A DNA stretch of 64,000 bases. It comes from Diphasiastrum complanatum (lineage: Eukaryota; Streptophyta; Lycopodiopsida; Lycopodiales; Lycopodiaceae). Positions 56,635-64,000 of this stretch are shown here, piece after piece. The first letter of the stretch is position 1. Every line of letters starts with the position of its first letter. A program made the position numbers and the translations under genes. Under the pieces are notes generated by a model. That model made no database searches and had not been told where the DNA came from. It worked only from the letters and a program-made list of their open reading frames with translations. The DNA lies in the NCBI GenBank assembly GCA_029204225.1, contig CM055096.1, positions 70,205,444-70,269,443 on the forward strand. Direction: 5' to 3'.

Positions 56635-56735
56635 TGGAACCATAGAACCCACAATTCTTAGAACCATGGGTCCTGAGAACCGTGGGGTGAACCGTACCAC
56701 GGTTCATGAACCGTGGTACAGTTCCTCTAAGCTTT
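56635..56735. mobile_element. GAACCGT MITE fragment
   Basis: Starts accatagaacccac and continues with gaaccgtggggtgaaccg and accacggttcatgaaccgtg. The same motifs and start occur at 60895, so this is one arm of the same family. It lies inside a 100-codon ORF (56435-56737) that is therefore unlikely to be a gene. Confidence 0.6.
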
Positions 56736-56759
56736 GAACCAAAATAATTCTACCCATTC

Positions 56760-57330
56760 TCAAAATGATTCTACCCTTTCTAGCTTTGGCTCCAAGCATC
56801 GTTGCAAGTACCTTCGAGGTTTTGGTGAGATCCAAATGATATATTTGCTAATCAGCCGAGTCCAGAGGAATGTAAGCAGCAACCTTTTCATCACCCCTTT
56901 CCCATCCTAGGAAATCGTCAAGATCAACCAATACATTATCAAAACCATCAACAATTCTTCCACAAAAAAACTTCAGTCAAAACAAGTTTCATCTTGACTT
57001 GCCATATACAAAGAGAGTTTCATCACTCAATTGCAATATTCCAAAAGAATTTTATTATTTTTAGCTTTGGCACCATATATTGCAGCAAGTAGCTCTCAAA
57101 TTTCTCTTGAAGTTTTTTAGAGATCCAAATGATGTATTTACAAATCAGCCAAACCTAGACCAATCTAAGTGGCAGCCTTCTACTCAAACATTCCCCATCT
57201 TAGTAAATCATCAAGATCGGCGCACGAATTTTCAGAAGCATTACCAATTCCCCATAAAATTTTCTCAATCAAAGCAGGTCTTGTCTTCAATTGCCATATG
57301 TGAAAAATTTCTCCATTGAAGTTGCCAGTG
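56760..57330. repeat. Diverged tandem duplication, about 285-bp unit
   Basis: tagctttggc-cca, gcaagta, gagatccaaatgat and aaatcrtcaagatc recur in the same order at about 56780-57060 and 57062-57330. No coding function is recognised. Confidence 0.55.
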
Positions 57331-57339
57331 GTGCATTTT

Positions 57340-58484
57340 GAAAATTGTTTCAGCAATGAGCAAACTAGATTGAATGCGCTGAAACTTCCACCAAGACTTT
57401 AGAATATTGTAATAGCTGTTCAACTATCACAAAGATCAAGAAACATCATCATTTTTCATAGAAAAAATCCTTGCTGGAATATGCAGTTTACAGCAGTGCC
57501 GCTGACTTCATAGTCACATAATAAAACTGCCATAACAAATAGGATGCAACAAATCAATCTTTAAATAGTTAAAGGGCTTCACAATCTCAGGCATAAGACT
57601 TTGATTAGGGGTGATCCAAGATTTTTTTATGAAGCTCAAAGTTTTAGTTGGCGAGTTGGGCCTTTCACACAAGAATTGGGCTCATTCTTCACAATGAGGC
57701 TCTACAAAATTTCAATTCTGCAACTATGTTTCAAAACCTTTCAAGACCCTTTGTTTGAGGGTTTGAGTTTAGATGGAGGACTAGATTCCTTCCATAAGTG
57801 GGTGTCTCTCTCCCAATTGAAGACTTTTACCTTTTGCATTTCTTCCTCCACCTTCAATCCTCAAGAAACCTTCAGGTTATTCCAAACAAAGGTTTTAGCA
57901 CTTAAAGAAATATCCCACACTGAATAAATATCACACAAATAAAAACAGGCTTCTTCATGGGTGGGTTGCACCTTGGAATTTTCCACACAAATGTTTATGG
58001 CGGACAGCTGGTGCACCATTTCTAACAGATAAGTTCAACACTCCATACAGCGATCTTTCAGCCTTGGGAACTTCCCTGGTCACAGTTTCTGCTAAGACCG
58101 AAAAACAAGATAAATGAAACAGTATTGTTTATATTATTATGTGTAATTTCACTATACAAAATTCTATAAATTTTAAATTTTGATGTGTATGTGTATGTTT
58201 TGATTATAGTTATTATGTTGGCATGGTTTCCCGTTCCCGTTCCCATTTTTTCAGGGGCATTTTTGTTCCCGTTCCCATTCCCTGGTCAGTATGATTCTAA
58301 GAGGAAATTCTGCACAATGAAAGACTCAAATTTTGCTCAAAACTCACTAGAAACTAATTGGCACAATATTCTACACGGACTTTTGTGAAATTGGGGGGGG
58401 GGGAGTCTCACTTACCTGGCAAAAATACGCCATTAAATGCATATGCGGTAACTTCGCAATCAAGCAACTTCACTCTACACTGAC
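57340..58484. other. Downstream flank of CDC27
   Basis: No convincing gene. The 108-codon ORF at 57601-57927 has no family features. A poly(G) run lies at 58394-58404. Confidence 0.35.
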
Positions 58485-60257
58485 TTATAGGTTCTCCTCC
58501 TCCAGCTCATCTGGAACATGTAGCTTCTCAATGGCCGTCTGCATGTTTCATATAAAACGTGAACATGAAAGGTTGATGAATAGTTTTCTCACCAGACTTT
58601 CTTTAGAGAATACAATACCAAATCTCGATGTGTGTGTGTGTGTGTGTGTGTGTGCCTCTCATATGTCCAACTCGCAGTACATAAGACTAAAGAGAGTACA
58701 CACGAAGTAAATTGCCACAATGTGGCAGTGCAATGGGTGTGCATGAGAGAGAGAGAGAGAGAGAGAGAGGCAGGGAGAGCTACCTTTATCAGATTTACAT
58801 CTGCAGCAGATGGCTTAAGATCCAGAGCGATGCAAAAATTGTATATTGCACATTCAGGTTGGTCTAAACGCTTGTAAATCTTTCCCATCAGGAAATACAC
58901 ACTACTCTCGCGTGGAGCAACTTCTTTTAGTTGCTCAAGGACTTCAAGGGCATCCTGATAATTCTCTTCACTCATTAGAATGTTTGCTTTTTGATACTTG
59001 GGAAGAGGATTTTTTGGGTCTGCTGAAATCGCCCGCTCCATCAGTTGAAGTGCTTCTGTGTTTTTCTACAGAGAGGTACGCAGAAATAGTAAAAGTATTT
59101 TAGTCACAAAATACTGAGAATTCATCTACTTGTGGCTATTACAATTATGTATGAGAACACAATTAAGCAAACAATTATTATCTCTCAAATTAGAATGTGG
59201 ATATTCACTGGCTCATAAAAGGCAAAATGAGCAGCACAGATTTGGACACTCTCCTCTGTAATAATTTACATTTCTATATTTCACATACCTCGATTGGCAA
59301 TTGCTAAAATGCAAAAGAATATAAATCTGCATTGCCTTTCTATCCTCAGTTGTCCAAAACTAAAATCTAAAAATCTGATGATTATTCTGTTAGCTGCTTC
59401 CATGAATTCAAATAAACACGTAGATGATCTAAAAGTATAAAATAACCAAACAAAAAACTTCTGCTCTACCTAGTGGAAAAGTGGTGCTATCAATGCTTTC
59501 TTGTGTGACCCAATGAATACATACATATAGTCAGGGAAGAACAGCATAAGTAATCTGGATTTTGCTGCAGAAATACTATGAACTGGACATCAGGTCATTT
59601 GGCACACGTCACAGCAGTAAGCGAGAATCAAAAACTAAAGAGCATGTGTAGTCCTAGTCAATGAGCCCAGCAACAGATACTCTGCTCCATTGCATCAGAG
59701 CCAAAATATCTTGTACATTACTATTTGAAAAGATTGACGGGCATAGTCATGAAACTTAACAATTCGAACAGCTCAATGAGTAGCTTCTAATTCCTCTATT
59801 TCTCCATTAGATATCTTTTTTGCTGCTGAAACAAATCAGTACCCTGAATTTCTAGGGCCAAACAAATTACTAAATGAATAAACAGACACATAGCAATTCT
59901 CCTTATATACATAACGAATTAACTAAATCCTACTGAGAAAATCTGTTGAGCAGACAACTGTATGGGAAATAACTAAACTTCAATGCAGTAGCTGTAGAGC
60001 TATACATTACACCGAAGCAGAACAAAAAGCGTCAAGTATGAATGCTGTCACAACTTGACTAATTGAGATAAGAACTTGATTTTGGTAAGAGATGTATCAT
60101 TTATGTAAGCCTCAAAATCACCTTCAAAGCATGAAGTGCCATTCCAAGGTAGCAATGAAGAACTGAAGAGCGACTATTTATTGATAAAGCACGTCGAAAA
60201 TGATACTCCGCAAGTTCATATTTCTCCTGACGGAAATAAATTGTTCCTATGCCATAC
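58485..60257 (-). CDS. CDC27: Anaphase-promoting complex subunit 3 (CDC27/HOBBIT-like), last three exons
   Basis: Three exons join in frame on the minus strand: 60257-60122, 59065-58784 and 58538-58485, with GT-AG introns of 1056 and 245 bp. They encode the C-terminal TPR repeats of APC3: YFRQEKYELAEYHFRRALSI, then NPLPKYQKANILMSEENY and YFLMGKIYKRLDQPE, ending EKLHVPDELEEENL and a stop, the usual plant CDC27B/HOBBIT tail. APC3 is a TPR scaffold of the APC/C ubiquitin ligase and binds the IR tails of coactivators, driving mitotic exit. The first visible exon starts with one base of a split codon, so more exons lie upstream. None is found up to 61300, so the next intron is long or the gene was disrupted. 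No stop or frameshift occurs in these exons, which suggests a working gene. Confidence 0.9.
58632..58654. repeat. (TG)n run in the last intron flank of CDC27
   Basis: About 11 TG units. A (GA)n run follows at about 58746-58769. Both lie in the intron 58539-58783. Confidence 0.85.
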
Positions 60258-60298
60258 CTGTAAAACAGAGTCACAACCATCCTTCACTTCAAGAATGA

Positions 60299-60301
<3 letters not shown>

Positions 60302-60372
<71 letters not shown>
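60302..60372. repeat. (CT)n microsatellite upstream of CDC27 exon 60122-60257
   Basis: About 35 CT units, 45 bp inside the intron from the splice acceptor. Confidence 0.95.
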
Positions 60373-60374
<2 letters not shown>

Positions 60375-60893
60375 GGATGCTTCTTCGCTTAAAATTACCC
60401 TGCTACGCTACCACATAACTGGACAACAATAGACGTACCATCTCTTAAAAAAAGGTTCTTATTCAAACAACCCCCTTTACTTGCACTATAACAAAGTTTT
60501 TTTACGCAAGGTATTTAAAAGCCCAAAATGGAGGGAAATAACTTTTCCCACGCTCACTAGGCAACATGTGAGCTTCCAAGAAACCTTACCACATGCCACT
60601 ATATAATCATGCAGTCTCTACACTTGTTCCTTACAACACTTTGAAGAGTTCTCTACCTCTTACCTACGGCAAGTGCGCCCTACCGGTTCTTCACTCGACG
60701 GAAACTATCATAAGGTAAGAGCTTTTCACTTCTATACACTGCAAAGCTATCTCTCTTTTATGCCAGCAAGCAATCGATACTACGTCTCCATGCTATTCTT
60801 TGATACTGTGGAAATCATCTATCATATGAGGTATTTTTTATGATATTTTGGAAGCTTGATAGGTCGCTGTCTGACCAAGCTTTTTATGATAAA
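60373..60893. other. Intronic or upstream sequence, no exon found
   Basis: Searched on the minus strand for another TPR exon ending in the split tryptophan codon. None was seen. Confidence 0.4.
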
Positions 60894-60894
60894 A

Positions 60895-61191
60895 CCATAG
60901 AACCCACGGCTCCCAAAACCGTGGGTTCTGGGAACCGTGCTTGAACCGTGGTACGGTTCACCTAAAAAATTAATTAATTAATTAATTAATATCCTAATTC
61001 CCCCCCCCCCCCCCCAAAACCCCTCATAGCTCGTTTTTTTTGACCCCTCTCTCTGTCCCAAAAAAAAATAATTAATTAATTAATTATGCCACGGTTCACA
61101 TAGTTCCCCCTAAAAAAAATTGTGAACCGTACGGTTCACAATACGGATCTGAGAATCGTACTAAACCGTTAACGGTTCATTAATTCTATGG
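60895..61191. mobile_element. GAACCGT MITE, complete copy
   Basis: Bounded by CCATAGAA (60895) and TTCTATGG (61191) and flanked on both sides by ATAAAA, a likely target duplication. The interior has many GAACCGT/ACGGTTC units in both orientations, attaattaatt runs and a poly(C) run near 61000. No ORF. Internal foldback suggests a small DNA transposon derivative. Confidence 0.7.
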
Positions 61192-61439
61192 ATAAAACCT
61201 AAGATCCATCTGCCTACAAGCAGCGATGGACTGCTTTTCTTCTTCCCCATCTCTAAAAAGAAACTTTTTTCATTTCTGTAGCAGTGATGGTGATCTAGCC
61301 ACCTTTATCATGCCACGGTTCACACAGTTCCCCCTAAAAAAAATTGTGAACCGTACGGTTCACAATACGGATCTGAGAATCGTACTGAACCGTTAACGGT
61401 TCATTAATTCTATGGATAAAACCTAAGATCCATCTGCCC
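61086..61439. repeat. 129-bp direct repeat at 225-bp spacing (MITE right half)
   Basis: 61086-61214 and 61311-61439 are almost identical (atgccacggttca to gatccatctgcc), with the same length. The second copy is flush with the gypsy integrase relic. Confidence 0.85.
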
Positions 61440-63357
61440 AGATTGCCGTCTGGAAACATATGCCCGAAGCATTTGTTCCATCGTCTGATTTGTTCCTTCC
61501 GTTTGTCCATCCGTCTCAGGATGATCAAAAGAACCCAAGCTCAGTGTCGTCTCTAGTTTAGCAAATACGGCCGACCAAAAGTGACCGGTGAACTCTGGAT
61601 TGCGATCGCTCACAATATCACTTGGTAATCCGTAAAGCCTAAACAGATGCTCTACAAATATCTGAGCTAAATCAGAAGCCTTCTTGGTGGTCTTTACCGG
61701 AATAAACGTAGCCAATTTGGTAAGATGGTCGACCACAACCCAAATTGCATCATGTTGTTTATTCGTCCGCGGTAACCCAACCACGAAATCCATGGAAATA
61801 CTATCCCATCTCTTATCAGGGATATCCAGTGGATGCAACAAACCGCCCGCCTTATGGCGTTCAGCTTTATTCAACTGGCATTGGTCACACTTGACCACAT
61901 AAGATTCTACAAAGGGCTTAAGTTTTGGCCAATAAAAATCCCTTCGTACCAAATCCAATGTACGATGTATGTCGGGATGTCCTGCGCATGGTGAGTCATG
62001 ACATTCATAAAGAATTTTATTCTTAACAACATCCACATCAGGCACACAAACCTTCCCTTTCCTGAACAAAAGTCCATTACGGATAGAGAAGTCATCAGTA
62101 CCCTTTATATCCTTCCCTCCAGACTGATCACCGTGATTCACAGTCCCGCTTGATGAAACTGCTAGAACCCTATTCCAAATTGGTCCAAAATGCGGGCCTT
62201 TCTCATAAAGACTTCTCAGGGAGAGATAAAAGTCTGTACTGATCTCAGTTAAGGAAAGTTCGTTGACTTCACTAAGTGCATCAGCCACAGTTCGTTGACT
62301 TCACTAAGTGCATCAGCCACCTGATTAGGCACTAAAGTTACAAGTACAGTCACAATTATTTAACAAATTGACTTCCAATTTACCTGCTGGTAAATCCACA
62401 GTCATGAAACTTGACGACTTTGCTTTCCGTTCGGGGCACTGTTTGGCATGGTGCCCGGGTTTATTGCAAAGGAAACACAGATTCTGTTTAAGTGCCGCCA
62501 ACCGTGCTTTGTCTTTCACCACCAATTTTTTTCTTATTCTTCTTTTTCTTTGACTGTTGGTACGCTTCTGCTTCCAGCTCGTCAAAAAACTGCTTCTTAC
62601 ACTTGTTAGATTTTTCTTGCTTGGGTTTCGGGGACGTTTGGTCGTGCACGCTTTTTCGTGATGCAACAATTGTACTATCATAGGCTTTTGCCACTCGGAT
62701 AGCATCCTCTAGTGAGTCATTTTGATATTCAGCTGGCAGTCCGGCAATAAATTGCCACTGTGCTAACTTACAATCAAATAGCGGCACCTTGGCCAAAGAG
62801 TCCAAGAACTCTTGGACATAACTGTCCAGTTCTCGGCTGCCCATTTTGTAATTGATAAACCGAATATACAGCTCGGAATCGTCTATCGTGACAAAAGCTT
62901 TCCGGAATTCCGTGAGGAATGCAACCCAAGTCACCGGTTTCGTGGAAAGTTCCCTCCACCAAAAAGAGGCTTTACCTTCCAAAAACAATAGAACCGATGA
63001 TATTCGTTTATCCTCTGGGACGTTGTGCAAGCTAAAATAGCTTGTCCAACGGTTTATCCAGTCTTCAACAACTTCTGGGCGTTTAAACTTTTTATCGCCG
63101 AAAAATATTTCCGGTTGGTAGCCCAAGTTGTTAGAGTTAATAGCTTGCAGTTGATTAAATAGCTTTTGAATTTGTTTATTCCGTTGTTTATTGCAAGTTC
63201 TAAAACTGCCTTGCCTAAGGTTTGCAACAGTTTTTCTGAGTCTAGGGTGTCATCACTGTCGGGTGAGGCCGGTTGAATCTCCGTATTTCCCCCATCACTT
63301 CTTGGTGATGCCGGGTGAATCTCGGTAGCACCCCCCTCCAAAATTTCATCAGTATCC
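61410..63357 (-). pseudogene. Ty3/gypsy relic: gag and integrase, pol middle deleted
   Basis: The minus strand starts MDTDEILEGGATEIHPAS at 63357. Gag core: GKASFWWRELSTKPVTWVAF and FINYKMGSRELDSYVQEF. A frameshift near 62520 separates this from the CFLCNKPGHHAKQC knuckle. A stop comes shortly after. Then, without protease, RT or most of RNase H, the sequence resumes at ADALSEVNEL, the usual end of RNase H. The integrase is well kept: zinc region (HDSPCAGHPDIH, CDQCQLNK), SMDFVVGLP, VSDRNPEFTG and ETDGQTEGTNQTMEQ. It is truncated near 61440. The deletion point carries a 32-bp tandem duplication. Confidence 0.85.
62257..62320. repeat. Exact 32-bp tandem duplication at a deletion junction
   Basis: agttcgttgacttcactaag plus 12 more bases occurs at 62257-62288 and again at 62289-62320. 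On the minus strand it encodes ADALSEVNE and lies where the gypsy protease-RT-RNase H block is missing. Confidence 0.9.
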
Positions 63358-63359
63358 AT

Positions 63360-64000
63360 TTGCTTGCCAACTGAAAATTAAAAAATAATTTCGTTCAGTT
63401 AACACATTCATAATAGGTATAATAGTTACTGAACCAAGCAATGTCTACAAAAAATCTGATTTACAAGCTCCTAACTCTGCAAACAAACCGTCAGTTTGCT
63501 GGAAAATGAAGCATAAGCCTGTGATTTCACAGTAAGCAGCCATGCAAACCTGTCAAACATCATCAACACTCAACAGCCAACAGATTAGAGTATTTTTGCT
63601 TCTATTCTAGCCTATTCCCGCCGTTTCAAACCAAACCGGCCTCCAAACAAGCAATAGACAACATTTAAAATACAGTGACCATTCATAAGAAGAACAAGAA
63701 ACTGTAGGAAAAAATCCAGCCAACCAATAAAGTAAACTGTTGCTTTCACAAAGATGCTATCCACAGAGTAATCGGCAACAACAGAATTGACACGGAATTC
63801 CTTCCAAGAAACCAATTCGAGAAGCACAAAAACCAACCAATTGTGAGCCTGGTAGTGCACTCACCACACAATCGATTGCAATTCGAAAATTATTTCCAAC
63901 GAGATGAAAATTCCACAATTCCACCGTTTTGTTGCTTACTCCGTCGGATTCTCGAGAAAACGTCGAGATTTCCACTCAGCACTTTCAATGGTAAATCCTG
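63360..64000 (-). other. Leader or flank of the gypsy relic
   Basis: Two overlapping minus ORFs under 85 codons, neither recognised. It may be LTR or leader. No TGGTATCAGAG-type primer site is seen. Confidence 0.35.

Noticed and set aside
56435-56737. 100-codon plus-strand ORF as a gene
   Set aside because: Its 3' third is a MITE fragment and the rest lacks any recognisable motif.
60430-60890. A fourth CDC27 exon
   Set aside because: No minus-strand frame gives a TPR-like segment ending in the split codon needed to join 60257.

Overview
The window is plant nuclear DNA that is mostly transposable elements. The evidence is the last three exons of a plant-type APC3/CDC27 (HOBBIT-like) gene, Ty1/copia and Ty3/gypsy elements primed by initiator Met-tRNA, plant-type hAT transposases with introns, and very long (CT)n tracts. 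I cannot name the species. The repeat load, intron size and a beta-class DNA methyltransferase relic would fit a large-genome land plant, perhaps a non-seed plant, but that is inference.

Layout. 1-3279: a plus-strand copia element with one long intact ORF and its 3' LTR, inserted into the 3' LTR of a minus-strand, non-coding LTR element (3280-7507). 7508-12700: mostly empty, with one unrecognised 305-aa ORF (10078-10995). 12700-17770: decayed ORFs, namely a beta-class amino-methyltransferase relic, a BAH/PWWP-like ORF and a gag-only retroelement. 18309-18958: a 650-bp copia LTR with its primer site, which cuts an unrecognised protein-coding relic (18961-19670). 19900-23913: a decayed copia element with a 1.6-kb LTR. 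25341-27480: a (CT)n tract, a possible secretory first exon and two copia integrase fragments facing each other. 28735-30680: an Athila/Tat-like gypsy relic. 35028-38832 and 43435-47390: two hAT transposase genes of one family on opposite strands. 39016-39747, 42331-43434 and 48412-49434: three copies of a LINE-ORF1-derived retroposon, each next to (TC)n tracts. 49435-54480: a nearly full-length gypsy element broken by stops and frameshifts. 55094-57330: foldback element, MITE pieces and tandem duplications. 58485-60257: the 3' end of CDC27. 60894-61440: MITE copies. 61410-63357: a gypsy element that has lost protease, RT and RNase H.

The only confident host gene is CDC27, whose upstream exons are separated from the visible ones by MITEs and a gypsy element or lie off-window. 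Nothing here forms an operon-like system. The most promising undescribed item is the ORF1-only retroposon family. Its copies, including a 5'-truncated one, start and stop inside (TC)n microsatellites, which suggests microsatellite-targeted insertion. Next are the methyltransferase relic with nearby BAH/PWWP-like ORFs, the unrecognised ORF at 18961-19670, and a hAT copy carrying a copia gag-protease fragment in an intron. Several in-frame stops in the elements are TAG or TGA where CAG or CGA is the plausible ancestral codon, as expected from deamination of methylated cytosine.
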